Positions 33,301 through 44,242 of a DNA stretch of 64,000 nt are shown here, one piece after another. Positions within the stretch are counted from its first letter, which is position 1, and the number at the start of each line of letters is the position of its first letter. The position numbers and the translations under genes were made by a program. Origin of the DNA: Notospermus geniculatus (taxonomy: Eukaryota; Nemertea; Pilidiophora; Heteronemertea; Lineidae); NCBI GenBank assembly GCA_002633025.1, contig NMRB01000021.1, positions 687,676 through 751,675 of the forward strand, read 5' to 3'. Under the pieces are notes generated by a model. The model saw nothing but the letters and a program-made list of their open reading frames with translations, made no database searches and was not told the DNA's origin.

Positions 33301-36300
33301 CCTACCTCCACTGCCACACCTCCTCCTGTTGAGATTGGTGGGAAATGTGACACAAGTACAAATAAGTGTGTATGCAAAACCGCTGGGCTGGTTGCTGATC
33401 CTGCAGGGCTATTCTGTGGAGAAGGTAAGCACGAATATGTGACCCACTCCTGCAAAAGCAAGCACTTGTCGCAGGTAAACATCATTCTCATCAATGTACT
33501 CAATAATATCACTGATGACTGATGTCCACTTTTGTCAACTTGCCGAGACATACATTTCAGACATTTACAGTCTTTTAAGCCTTTCTTTAGTTGCACTTTT
33601 AATTTTGAAACAGTTACGGAATCGATGATAAATAAAGTAATTCACAATCTTCAACCCACATGCTACTTTTGCCAGATCACGTCACATATAATATATGTTC
33701 TGTTAAATTGCTTCCACAGTGCTGTGAGAAATAGGACAGTCAGCCATTTGCCAAAAGAAGGAGGAAATACAATAGAAAATTCTCCTGATTGGTGCTCAGT
33801 CAACCATGAATGGGTCCGCTAGGCATTGAATTGGACTGTAGTGACTTCTAAATTGGTCAAATGACTGACAGCTCCTATTAGCAGTCAGAGTAGTGAAAAT
33901 AGATAAGAGAGGACCTATTTTTGATAGTAGTAGTCAGGGGACCATTTGACATCAACTTATAGTTGCGCTTCCACTACAAAAAAAGCCGGGCCGCTAATAA
34001 TGGCACTGGTCAGTATCAGGTGGTAAAATGTTGTTGTAGAAGGTGGCACAGTTATGGAATACATCTGTTACTGCCGATTCGGCGTTCCATTCGGCGTTGA
34101 CTATGATGACGTCACTCGTGACGTCATCGTTCTTGCCATGGCGCACTTGCCATGACGTATTTGCCATGACGTACTCGTCGTGGCGTATTTAACTGTTGAT
34201 TTTGACGGTTACGTTCTTGCCGTTGATTCGATGTGCTGGTCCCGTCATGGACGGATGTTGTACTTCACTGATGATGTCTTACAGAGAATAAATACAGTCC
34301 TCTTAATATTTGAAATATACCTTACTCCTGTCGTCGTTATAACAACATCCTTCAGCACAAAAAATGGACTGTCCCACATGGTGACTTCCAATTTCACCTT
34401 TTCCCAATTCACCATTCAATGGTGGTTTGGGGTTTGGGTAAGCTCGTGCCAGTCAAGGTGTCTGAAGAGAGAATTAAACGCTGCCAATTTGCATCTATAG
34501 ACGAATCCCAAATTCCCAGATCTGCGCACTTCCGCCGAAATTGTAAACAGAACCTCGACCTGAAACCAGCTGACGTGACGCAATCCATGTTTCAGCAATG
34601 GTCGACTCTGACGCAACGTTGTCGAACTCACTGTTGTCACATGGTTGTGGGGTCCTCTGCGTCACGTCATTCAGTTTCAGACCGAGGTTCTGTTTGCCAT
34701 TTCGGCGGAAGTGCGCAGATCTTTCTTGTTTACGTTAATTTGGGATTTGTCTATTACTTTACTCACATCGGGACTTGCCTATTCAGAGCATATATTTACA
34801 CAACTGCTGTGGCTTTGCTGCCTTTGAACAGCATTTAGAATGACGGTCAACTTCAAAATGGAAGCTTATCTATGGATGTAATCTGCTAAAATATGAAGTT
34901 TGTAATTGTGAAATCGTGAATTTCGTGGGCTGCGAAGATTATCTTCAACTCAGGTTAACCACAACTTTTCAATTGTTCAGGTCTGCCAGGGCATGATGTG
35001 ACAATGGGAAAGTTGTGGCTCAACCTGAGTTCAAGATAATCTTTGCTTGGTGCATACGGCCCCTAGTGTCATTTTTGACTGCCAAGACTACAGTACCTTG
35101 CACAATTGACCTCCCTTCCGCGCCGCGCACCATCCGCGTACTGCATGCAGCGTCATGCACGTACCGTCCTCGTATCTTCTGAGGACGTGGCGCAGCGTCA
35201 TGGAAGGCATGCAGTGAAGACGTAACGTCATTCACCCGACGTCACGCAACAGAGACGCGTGACGTACCCATACCATACGTGATGAACTGAAGCCTACCTT
35301 CCTCATCACGTATGGAGAAGGTACGCGGATTTAGGGAGGTCAATTGTGCCAGGTACTGTAATTCCCTTTAAGGGATGAATTGGGAATGGGCAAAATAGTA
35401 CTGTCTGAACTGTCTTCATTCCAGCTCTACCATTTGGGGGCGAATGTCAAAAACCAGTGGGCACTGATCTATACACAGCTGCCCCAAATGCTAAAAAGAA
35501 AGTATGCGAAGGATCCAAAGGTCTAGTGTGTGGGGATCCTTGTCTAAGAGCATTTACAGACAAGAAGACGTGCGCGTGTGCTGTGACACACATTAAATCA
35601 GGGTCAAGCTGCACTCCTCGTAAGTACTCCTCTGAAACAAACTGACCCCCCCCCCCAATCAGGTGCACCTGGGAACAGTTGTACAAGGAATTTATCTATA
35701 GGCCGAGGTCCATATTCATAACCATGCATGTAATGAAGGCAAAGTGTGATACACTTGTGTATCTTCTGTGTTGAACAAAGGTCCACACTTAATAGACTTA
35801 AGTAGTTTATGAATATGGGCCCTGGCCTGGGGCCTGTTTCATAAAGTGACTTTAATCTAATGCTACCATTAACTTCAATGCATTCTCCACTTGGTTAAAG
35901 GTACCATTAGCTTAAAGACACTTTATGAAACAGGCCCTGTTCTTCAAGAATTTCACTGTGAATGTTATGCTGAAGTCACTATGCTCATATTCATAAAACT
36001 ACATGTACTTAAGTCTAAGTGCCACTTATCCTGATAAATACCACTTAAGTAGTTTTATGAATATGGACCCTAGTTTCTTTCATTGGCGCAATGGGTAGCC
36101 TGATTTCATTGATCTTTTTCAACCAAAACTCCAAAGGAGCAGCTTACCCCACCTTTCTAATCACAAAAATCACTGATCTGATGGTCTTCAATGAGAGAAC
36201 CAATAACACAGCATCAGCGACTGGAGAGACATCTCATGTCTGTCTGATGAACTAACACATATGTCTAATGAATACCGGTAGGCGGACGTCAAATGACGTC

Positions 36301-37437
36301 CGCAGCAGTGAATGAGTTAAAGTGATGATGGCTAATTTACAGAACGCTGAGGCAAGTTTTTATTGTCACACAACACTCAGTGCAGAAAGGGATAAACTAC
36401 TATAGATTATAACTTTACCACCCGAAAGCATCCGAGGCGCCTCTCCCTTTCATGCCCAAAATTGCCATGATAATAATATACCTCCTCTTCGACCTTGATT
36501 CAGGAGGTCAAGGTCAATGAAAGGTCACCCAGTAACACTCTTTCTCATTTCTCATATATGTATGAACATAACTTGATAACAGTAACTTTTGAACTATCTT
36601 CTGTAGATTTTTCGGTTCTCACAAACCATATTGCCAGTTTTGCAGGGAATACATGGAAAAAATAAAATATCACACAATTTCAAGTGCTAAAGGGTTGAGT
36701 TAAATACCGGGTACCTAGGAATTCCAACTATCATAAAATATGCCTACGACACAGCCTTAACTTGTAAATGTTATTTTACAGGGAAGGAAGGCGACGACTG
36801 CTTTGGGGACTTGAATTGCAAGGGAATTTCTGAAACAGCTGTCTGTGTCAAGAAGAAGTGCAAAACTGTTTCACGTGAGTTGTTGTTGAACTTATTCAGC
36901 ATCATGACCTGTCAATTTCCAGAATGATCTATTACCCGTATACGTCATGTTCACCATACCTTAAGCCGCCCATACACGTTCAATATTATTGCACAATATG
37001 AGGCCTAAAATGGGCAATATTACTGCCAATCCTTCTTCCACCCATCGTTCCAGAAGCACATGTCCCTATTTTGAGCCCCATATTGCGCAATAATATTGAT
37101 CATGTATGGCCCGCTTAGCCAGCGTTGAAGGATTATATCTGACCTCCTGGCTAAAGAGAATACTTCTCTTCGAATGTATTTCCAACACTCATCCTTTTAG
37201 CCTGCAGATTTTAAGGGTGTCTCTAACAGCCATCAGCTTCTTCATATTAATGAGGTGCAGTTTTTCGCCTTGATAGTGTTGCAGATATTTTCCATACCAT
37301 TCTGAGATCCAACCGAGGTTTTATGACTTCCACTTAATTTTTCAGCTTTTCAAACCGATGGCGTGGACAGTGTAAGGCCACAACTGGTAATCATCACACT
37401 TGGAATACTGATAGCTCTGAAAACCACACTGATGTAG
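27329..37437 (+). CDS. Cys-rich secreted protein, copy 2 (7 exons, 372 aa)
   Basis: Exons 27329-27352, 30259-30457, 32232-32564, 33242-33424, 35425-35619, 36782-36874 and 37346-37437 total 1119 bases: 372 codons plus TAG. Same exon phases as copy 1 (0, then all 1). Signal peptide MRISNIIT + LWAGLVFLILCITSSLGS, five Cys modules, hydrophobic C-terminus ending LKTTLM. The spare cysteines of copy 1 (ARFC, PGCGKE) are absent, so this copy may show the ancestral pairing. Intron 2 carries a 1.07-kb repeat, intron 3 an intact pogo-like MITE, intron 4 two palindromic MITEs. All frames and splice sites are intact, so probably functional. Confidence 0.8.
28829..29107. repeat. TTAA-flanked MITE (AAGCCCCACTGT family)
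   Basis: Nearly identical to 3402-3682 (a few substitutions and two-base indels over 280 bases), so both inserted recently. Its right TTAA is the left border of the next MITE. Confidence 0.8.
29104..29256. repeat. TTAA-type MITE (AAGCGGCGAATCC family)
   Basis: TTAAGCGGCGAATCCACTGA .. CAGTGGATTCGCCGCTTTAG; the right border has decayed from TTAA to TTAG. Inserted head-on into the TTAA of the preceding MITE. Confidence 0.75.
29268..29401. repeat. Palindrome GAAAGTCGTCTCCGAATAGTTC
   Basis: CGGAAAGTCGTCTCCGAATA..and its mirror ..TATTCGGAGACGACTTTC enclose GTTGGGGTCTTCCTCAGG-type sequence. About 130 bp in copy 2 intron 1. Confidence 0.6.
30259..30457 (+). CDS. Copy 2 exon 2: signal core and module 1
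   Basis: LWAGLVFLILCITSSLGS then YYCQKDEDCKHFGNMTC .. GWGICACQPRYAARFYGD .. FNCVP. Seven cysteines after the cleavage region. Acceptor ..TGTTTTCCAG, donor GTGAAC. Confidence 0.8.
30499..31571 (+). repeat. 1.07-kb interspersed repeat in copy 2 intron 2
   Basis: From AGTGCCAATGGCACTGTGCC to GGCCAAGCGGGCTAA. The flanks, TCAAAGAAAAA and CTTCATTGAC, are contiguous in copy 3 (about 45055-45075), which is the empty site. The body matches 14315-15060 except for an inner insertion (about 30601-30850) with mirrored GACTGGCGATTTTT / GTCGCCAGTGTGCGG arms. Confidence 0.75.
31742..32158 (+). repeat. Palindromic repeat, inverse of 21838-22268
   Basis: Full-length reverse-complement match to the copy 1 intron 5 element; the central hairpin reads GGTTCCGTCGGCCACCGTGT..and mirror. 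Located in copy 2 intron 2. Confidence 0.75.
32232..32564 (+). CDS. Copy 2 exon 3: module 2
   Basis: 111 codons: VKKIGESCSPDGRKGLCGAP .. NKCECIADHTPGNGMEMC .. STYPSCES. Ten cysteines. Donor GTAAGT, 13 bases before an inserted pogo-like MITE. Confidence 0.8.
32578..32976. mobile_element. Pogo/Tigger-like MITE with TA duplication
   Basis: TACAGTCTCCCTCGTTCAGA .. GAAGGGAGGACTGTA, 399 bp, with TACGAACC / GTACGAAC repeats on both arms. Copy 3 has the empty site (ACAAATATCCACTG at about 48243) with a single TA, proving TA duplication. Copy 1 holds only the left third. Confidence 0.8.
33242..33424 (+). CDS. Copy 2 exon 4: module 3 (EB-like)
   Basis: 61 codons: NKVGSPCVEDVDCTGIKQ, then a Thr/Pro-rich linker (TVPTSTATPPPVEI) not found in the other copies and a possible O-glycosylation site, then GGKCDTSTNKCVCKTAGL .. 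FCGE. Confidence 0.8.
34497..34754. repeat. Palindromic MITE, second copy of 611-868
   Basis: ATAGACGAATCCCAAATTCC .. TTGGGATTTGTCTAT with the same CTTCCGCCGAAATTG arms. Copy 2 intron 4. Confidence 0.75.
35089..35360. repeat. MITE TACAGTACCTTGCACAATTG
   Basis: Terminal arms TACAGTACC..CACAATTGACCTCCCT / AGGGAGGTCAATTGTGCCAG..TACTGTA; contains ACGTAACGTCATTCACCCGACG. A reverse-oriented relative is at 50699-50980 in the equivalent intron of copy 3, at a different position. Confidence 0.75.
35425..35619 (+). CDS. Copy 2 exon 5: module 4
   Basis: 65 codons: ALPFGGECQKPVGTDLYT .. KVCEGSKGLVCGDPC .. CACAVTHIKSGSSCTP. Same cysteine spacing as copy 1. Confidence 0.8.
35832..35935. repeat. Short MITE GCCTGTTTCA, second copy
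   Basis: Same 104-bp palindrome as 931-1034, in copy 2 intron 5. A related TATGAATATGG / ACTTAAGT hairpin follows at 35993-36061. Confidence 0.7.
36782..36874 (+). CDS. Copy 2 exon 6: module 5
   Basis: 31 codons: RKEGDDCFGDLNCKGISE then TAVCVKKKCKTVS; donor GTGAGT. Confidence 0.8.
36962..37117. repeat. Hairpin TAAGCCGCCCATACAC..GTATGGCCCGCTTA
   Basis: Imperfect 156-bp palindrome with CAATATTATTGCACAATATG and its mirror. Located in copy 2 intron 6; a half copy is near 1455-1500. Confidence 0.6.
37346..37437 (+). CDS. Copy 2 exon 7: hydrophobic C-terminus
   Basis: PFQTDGVDSVRPQ then LVIITLGILIALKTTLM, stop TAG. Two residues shorter than copy 1 (TGN lost near the start). A possible AATAAA cluster lies about 455 bases downstream (near 37893). 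Confidence 0.75.
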
Positions 37438-37908
37438 GGAAAATCATCAAGTGAAACTGCGACTTCACCTCACTATTCCACTTAAGACAGGTGTACAAAA
37501 TTTTAAGGATGTCATCTTTTGAAAGGAAAATCCCTTAACAGCATTCTACACATTTATATGTATATAAACACACCTTATCAGGGTTTCTGCCAGAAATATT
37601 TTTGAGGGTATGCAGTTCTTCAAAATCAGCAAAAAAAACCATGAAATTAAAGAAAATGGCCCTTTTCTGTTCCTTTGAGGGTACTCACAGCGTACCCTGC
37701 GTACCCTCTGGCGGAAACACTGCTTATGTGTCACATATTATATATATAACTTATTTTATGATGTAACTTCATTTCTCAGATCACAAGGCCTGGTCTGACC
37801 TCGAAGAAAAGAAGCTATGATACACCTGTGTTTTCTTCATCATGACAGCATCGTATTTTTATAATTTTACTACATCTTCCTTCCTCCATCACAAATAAAT
37901 AATAATGA

Positions 37909-38308
37909 GCAAGTCCATGGTCAAATTCGTGATATTTTTTTACTTGTTCAGTGCGGTCCCTGCAACTCATGGCACCAAAGGACGATTAGGTACCCTGCAT
38001 CATGTCAGGCTCGTGTCCGTCTATGCCCCGCATATGATTTAAGTTCATTGTGATTCATAATTAGTGCACTGTTTGCTAATTACCGGTAGTTGCGTCACGT
38101 ATGTGACATGTTTGATGTCACGCCTGTGACATAAAAATTAGCAAACAATGCCCTAGTCATGAGTCACACTGAACTTAATTCATACCAGGGGCGTAGAAGG
38201 ACAAGAGGCTGACATGATGCAGGGTATTTCATCTTTCTGTGATTCCAAAAGTTGCATAAACAGCACTGAATAAGTGAAAGAATGTCACATCCGAGACTGT
38301 GGACTTGC
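37909..38308. repeat. Nested inverted repeats downstream of copy 2
   Basis: Outer GCAAGTCCATGG / CTGTGGACTTGC encloses an inner palindrome 37991-38225 (TACCCTGCATCATGTCAGGC and mirror), which itself has GTTTGCTAATT / AATTAGCAAAC arms around ACGTATGTGACATG. Three nested levels. Confidence 0.65.
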
Positions 38309-38879
38309 CCTATGGGGAACAACGGTGAAGCAGACCACGCGATAATATACGCGTGAGTTTGAACTTATAGTACACAGATGCCACCTGTTATTCATGACGA
38401 GTCAAGGTGTGATTCGCCGCCGTGCTTAGTGAACCGCATCTCGAGAACAATGAGCCTCTATAGGTGTCACCTCTGCTCTATAAGTCATCATGTGACCAAA
38501 TGGTGCTCCCCATTTGTGTGCAGTGGTGGTGCTGGTGGAGATAACTGCAGGTTCCATGACTTCTTTATACACAATCCACTCAATGAGGGCATCGCCACCT
38601 CGATCTCCACGGAAAGATGTCGCTGCGACCGTATCAGGCCTTTTCATTGTCTTCAGGACGTCATCTCCGTGGCAATACGAGGTAAGAGCATAAAGCCACG
38701 ACATCACGGCAGTGTGACGTTGGCGTTCCGTACAACGTCACAGTGGAAAAGTTGATACGGTCGCAGCGCCATCAAATGGTAGAAAAAGAATGGCTACCTC
38801 CCCATTAGGTCCCAATGCCTGAAACTCGCCATTTGTGCATTGTTTGGAAAATTTAATTTTTTGATTAGCACCCATGATA

Positions 38880-39640
38880 TGAAATACTATAGCCCTGGTT
38901 ACACCTATCTAAAATCCCCGTGCTTTTTGAGACACAGGGTTTTTCCGAACCAGAAAAAACACGGCGTTGACACGGCGAGTGGTTACACTTCTTAACACGT
39001 TCACTGCCGACGCCATTTTTGAGGGTCCAGTGGTCCTTGCCAGGAATTTTTCAGACATTGCCTGTGCCATTGAATGTTACGTTATGTGGCACATCTGACC
39101 CCTTCTTTCACTGTGCCAAGAGACGTTACGTCCTTCGGCACTGGAGGAGGTCCTTTGCCATTGCCTATGATTTTATTTTGAATGGATAAATCAAGACCAA
39201 AAGACGTACATATACGTCCCTGGCAAGGACCAAAGCAACCACTATGACGTAATTATACGTCCCCGGCAGTGAACGTGTTAAAATGCGATTGGTAATAAGT
39301 TCCAAAACCCGGCGATAGGGGCACTGCATGTAGGCAACTCTCCGTCATCAAGTGGCTACTCATGAAGGCGTGAAATAGCCTATACACATACGCATGACTC
39401 ATCGATTTGCATCGCCGTCTGTCGGGGTGCTTCGAACTACAAATAGACACGGGGATTCCACGGTTACACTACATAAAATACCCGTGTCTAAAATAGCCCC
39501 GGCGTTGCCCCATCGAGATCGCTGGGGCTAATAAACATGGGGATTTCAGACACGGGTCTATTTAGACTCGGCGATTTATAGGTGTAACCACAAAATCCCC
39601 TGGGAAAGCACGGGGATTTATGTAGTGTAACCACTGCTGT
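38880..39640. repeat. Inverted-repeat element interrupted by a TTAA MITE
   Basis: Outer arms (GGTTACACCTATCTAAAATC .. AGGTGTAACCACAAAATCCC and TAGTGTAACC) are split by 38992-39281. Confidence 0.6.
38992..39281. repeat. TTAA-flanked MITE (CACGTTCACTGCCG family)
   Basis: TTAACACGTTCACTGCCGAC .. CGGCAGTGAACGTGTTAA, 290 bp, with CCTTGCCAGG / CCTGGCAAGG inner arms; exact TTAA at both borders. Nested in 38880-39640. Confidence 0.8.
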
Positions 39641-40074
39641 AATGTAAGCTCCCTTGTTACCAGGACCGCAGTTCAACCTTTTGTCTGGTGCACTTGTACA
39701 TAAGAATAGATTCAAGTAGACCTTTAGGTCATAGAGTTCTATTAAATGTTAGATGTCCCTCGGATCTTTCTTGAACAAAATCACCTGCACTTAGATGGTA
39801 GGGTTACTTTGAAACAGTTGTAGCACTATAGGATTACTTTTGAAACAGATGTAACACTGTAGCATTACTTCACGAATAGTTTTATCACCATCTTTATGTC
39901 GATTGATTCATTCAAAGCAATTAGCATTAAAAATATTTAAAATTCAAAATCTCTTTTTCTTTGGTCTATACAAACAAGTTCATGGCCCTTGGCTTGGATA
40001 CGGGTGTAGAGAGCAGCAGAACCAGGATACAGTAATGAAGAGACCTGAACCAGTCTGGTGAGGTCTTGGGTTGG

Positions 40075-41121
40075 ATCCTTGTCTACAGGCCTTTGGAGAT
40101 GATTCAGCCATTAGTCCAGGAGTTATTGCCCTTTTGGGGCTTTTGGTTTTGGCCACCTGGTGGCGAAGCCAAGAATCAAATCGGGATGAAACTTGCTGTC
40201 ATAGGTCATCTGACCTAGGGGTATATATACCAAGCTTCAGATCAATAGTCCCAGCGGTTACGAAACGTGCCCTGCTGGACGACAGACGATGACGGATGCT
40301 ACACCATGACAAAAGCTCACCCAAGGTGAGCTAAAAAGTCACTAGACGGCTCCACTTGAAAAGTACAGAAAATGCAATAACTAACTTATTATTGGATGAA
40401 CCTTCACCAAATTTTTATCATAGGTACCGGTACATCTAATGAAGATACACGATATATCATCCGAGTTTTCAAGTTGACCCACTTTTCTAGGTCACCCAAG
40501 TCAAAGTTCCATTTTCCAAGATGGCTGCTAGGCAGCAGTCTCGGACGTCCCATCACGCTGAAATATACTGCACACATGAAGGCTACATGTACATGCATAC
40601 ATACATGTATTTGTTCAAGTTCAGAACATTCTAGCTGCAGTTGTTAACGAGCTATGGGCCAATGCCCGATTTCCAAGACAGCCACCTGGCAGCCACATTT
40701 GAAGTCCTATCGGACCGAAGTTCGCTGTTGACATAGAGGTTACCTAGACACATCATCTCACGTAATTGGAACAATCCAGGGCAGATAACCAGGAAATGTG
40801 CCACCCAACGGTGAAATTACTAACTTTAACCTCTGTGACCTTGAAAATTTGGTCAAATCAAAAACCCAGGTGATATGTCATGTGTCCTCATCAGATGTAT
40901 TACGATAAAAATTTGGTGAGAATCCAACCAATGGTTAAGGCAAAATAGCACTAAAGGGTTTTGGTTTAGCCCACCTACAGTTGTGGCCAAGCCATATTGG
41001 ACCGAAACTTGGTTCCTGAGGTCATCTGACCTAGGTGCGCAGTTTGGTGTGGTTACGAAACGCGTCGTGCTAACAGACTACAACGGACACCACGTGATGA
41101 CTATAGCTCACAGGTGAGCTA
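40075..41121 (+). repeat. GTGAGCTAA-terminated interspersed repeats
   Basis: Two tandem members (about 40075-40333 and 40335-41121), each ending in a TCACCCAAGGTGAGCTAAAA or CTCACAGGTGAGCTAAAA hairpin, matching 1-245 and 15.1-15.97 kb. Confidence 0.7.
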
Positions 41122-41524
41122 AAAAGTAAATATCACAGTATCATTTGAGAGTTGTGAATGAAATGGCCAGAGCCACTGTGCTTGCCTCTAGCAATATCCA
41201 GTATCGACAAATTCCTGCCATGAATCTTCCAACTGAGGTGGAATCGATGATGGATAATTCTATTGTAAAAGGTCAAAGAACATGACCTCATGTCTGGTCA
41301 AATGAAGTCATCCCACAGTACATTACATTTGTATAAGTTTTAAATTTCCTCATTCAAGTAATGAATGCCCAAAGACTTAGTTCCACCTGTCCCAAATTGG
41401 TGGGTTTTTTGAGACATGGGTCTTCCCTGTGTTTTAAAAATGAAATGGTCCATGGACCATGTGCTCACTGGGTTGGACATAATAGTCTAATGACAGAGGG
41501 AGGTACATATCAGTTATGAGCAAT

Positions 41525-41812
41525 CTGGGTCAAGTCATTCCCAGAAAAGACACTGATGATTTTTGGGTTATGCCACCTGGCGGCCATATTAGATGTCCGA
41601 TCGGGCTGCAACTTCACATATAAAGGTCATCTGCAGGGGACCACATAGCACATTGGAGCACTTTGGGTCAAGTCGTTCCTGAGTTACAGCACTTTGATGA
41701 TTTTCGAGTTACGCCACCTGGCGGCCATATTGGATGTCCGATCGGGCCGAAACTTCACATGGACATAAAGGTCATCTGCAGGGGGCCACATAGCACATTG
41801 GAGCGCTTTGGG
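41525..41812 (+). repeat. Tandem repeat (about 135-bp unit) running into the gap
   Basis: GCCACCTGGCGGCCATATT .. GATGTCCGATCGGGC .. GGTCATCTGCAGGGG .. CACATAGCACATTGGAGC occurs twice in succession with few differences, and the second copy is cut by the N run. Confidence 0.75.
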
Positions 41813-42094
41813 NNNNNNNNNNNNNNNNNNNNNNNNNNNNNNNNNNNNNNNNNNNNNNNNNNNNNNNNNNNNNNNNNNNNNNNNNNNNNNNNNNNNNNNN
41901 NNNNNNNNNNNNNNNNNNNNNNNNNNNNNNNNNNNNNNNNNNNNNNNNNNNNNNNNNNNNNNNNNNNNNNNNNNNNNNNNNNNNNNNNNNNNNNNNNNNN
42001 NNNNNNNNNNNNNNNNNNNNNNNNNNNNNNNNNNNNNNNNNNNNNNNNNNNNNNNNNNNNNNNNNNNNNNNNNNNNNNNNNNNNNNNNNNNNNN
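41813..42094. other. Assembly gap (282 N)
   Basis: Run of N; open frames crossing it are meaningless. It begins inside a tandem repeat, so the true length is uncertain. Confidence 0.95.
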
Positions 42095-42485
42095 CATAAA
42101 GTGATCTTAAAAGATGAGATTTTGATGATTCTCATGATATGCAGCAGTGGGGCGTCGAATGGCGTCGACGATGTTGATCGGTGTTTGAAAATCGGCCTAT
42201 TCTGCCTGTTCTGAGCCGCCATCTTCATTCCACTTCCAAATTGCGCTAGGTTTATGAACGATAGCGCCGCAACTGCTGGGTCAAATTTGCAGTCCCATAC
42301 ATCAATCGATTTGTCTTTCTTGCCAGTATCTTTATAATTCAGTTTCATGGTGATATTCCCACTACTTCTCGATATTTTGACCCGTTTGTAACACTTGCGC
42401 GCGAGTTTGTGTACAAAGTGTAGTTCTACGATTTGTCCGCTACGAGCGCTGTGTATTGCGTGGTCGCGTCGATTTTTCGTAGGGG
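42095..42485 (-). other. Unassigned open stretch on the minus strand
   Basis: About 130 codons are open on the minus strand from an ATG near 42495 towards the gap, including GNITMKLNYKDTGKKDKSID and, near 42225, a good-looking initiator context AAGATGGCGGCTCAG. Composition is gene-like, with no repeat match in the window, but no domain is recognised and no splice site is convincing. Possibly the first exon of a minus-strand gene lost in the gap; possibly chance. Confidence 0.25.
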
Positions 42486-44033
42486 TGGGTAGCAACCACT
42501 ACGTTCACGTGTTCAACCGAACTTTTTTCCCGTGAGATTGTGTGCTGGAAATGTGGATGTTTTCTGTTGCTATATTTGACTAAATGTAATTTTATTCATC
42601 TGACGGATAATAAATCTCTGTCATCATGGAATAAACAGAGGTCAGATGAGAACTCTCTGAGAGGCTTGTCTCCCCCGAACAAATAGGCTGATCTTACGAA
42701 AGTAGCCGAAGCTTCATCGGAAATTCCAAAGTCGCGGACTCACTCATGCGGTGTGTTTGTTTAGTAATTAGCACCTCGTTAACACCTCGTTAAGCCCATA
42801 CACAATAGGGATCGGTGGTGGCGATGATGAAACCTTTGAAGTGACCTCGCTGAACTCCTCCTGTCAGTATAATTCCTCCAAGGTTAGACTAATCGTGCTA
42901 ATTAGATGCTATGTTATCCTGCATTCCCATGCGAAGGGGTAATACATCCAATGTAACAAAACAACATTGCGTTTTTTGTTTTACTTCAAATACATGGTAA
43001 GGAAAATTCAAAACTTTTACTATTGTAAGAATCAGATTCGGGAACACTGCAAAGATATTTGCATCTTGGAGAGGGCCATGAAAGGCCTTGAGGGAAGAGA
43101 CTCAGTGTAACACCTTTTCATACACCAAAGTAGCCCCAGCCACTGAAACCACTATTGCTGTATTATGAGTACACCATCACTGTCAGGATAGGAAAGAAGA
43201 AGAAGAGCAGTAAACTTGGGAATGAGACACGATCAAGCTGCAAACAAGACGTGTGGGACATGAACAGTAATTGCTGAAGGAGCCCCCCCCCAAAGTGCAT
43301 TTACACAGTGGGTTCAATCTCGTCATTCCCACTGTGTTGCACTGCCACAGCTCGAATGAGGGGGAAAATGTAACTTGAGGGGGCTGTGGAAGTCGTGAAA
43401 ACTTTTATTTCAAACAGGTGCCCAGCCTGTGGTTGTTGGTGTCAACATGATCAATAGGGTACTTCCCCTGACCCATATCAGTGAGCCCCATTGAGTTCAT
43501 TGATCATGAGGTTCTATAGCTATGGAGTGGAATGCAAAATCCAAGAGTGCCACCTGGAGCTATGTTGAAAGTCAGAGTGCCACCAAAATCAATAGCGACC
43601 ACCTCCGACCCTTACATATGTACCTTGTTATTCTCACATGGGTAGTTACACATGAACAAGAAGTCCGGATGTCCGGATTTTTTTATCCTGACTCAGAAGA
43701 AGCTTGGTTTCTCCAGCAGAGCACGTACACAACAAATCCAATTATGAAACCTGCCAATTGCAGGTACTGAATTTGAAGGTCACATCTGTGGGCCACACAA
43801 TGCTATAATTAACACACGTAGTCATCGCAACGCCATCTGTCACCAGGTCTAGAACTAAGGTTGCGCTTACACCTTAAGTAGAAGCCCGGATCAAGTCCAG
43901 ACTTGATCTAGACCCACTCATGCCATCCGGGCTTAGGAAGTCCGGACTTCATAGACCCAGGCTTACATGTACCTACACAGCTGCCTTTATTTTTGTAGCG
44001 AAAGCAGAAGTTCGGACTTCGTTTGTTGTGTAG

Positions 44034-44090
44034 TGGGGGGGGGGGGGGGATAANTCGGACTTCGTTTGTTGTGTAGTGGGGGGGGGGATA
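44034..44090 (+). other. Duplicated poly-G segment around a single n
   Basis: TCGGACTTCGTTTGTTGTGT AGTG followed by a long G run occurs on both sides of the unresolved base at 44054. Copy 4 has only one such segment (about 61760-61800). Most likely two contig ends placed side by side instead of being merged. Confidence 0.7.
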
Positions 44091-44242
44091 ACTAGGGAGA
44101 TTTACATATGAGAGACTCCTGCCCTGTCGAGCTGCATGTCATGTCGGATGAGTTGTAACAATGTTCATGTTGGATCATGTTGCTAAGGTGGTTGCCAGGC
44201 AACAATGTTTTGACAACAACCCCGACAGAAGTGATCACAATA

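Noticed and set aside
38378-38755. A 125-codon plus-strand frame as a gene
   Set aside because: The paralogous spacer after copy 1 (about 25740-25820) shares only part of it and the rest is an inserted palindromic element; no domain or splice support.
41663-42495. Long open frames spanning the N run
   Set aside because: They are produced by untranslatable N codons; only the minus-strand part right of the gap is kept, at low confidence.
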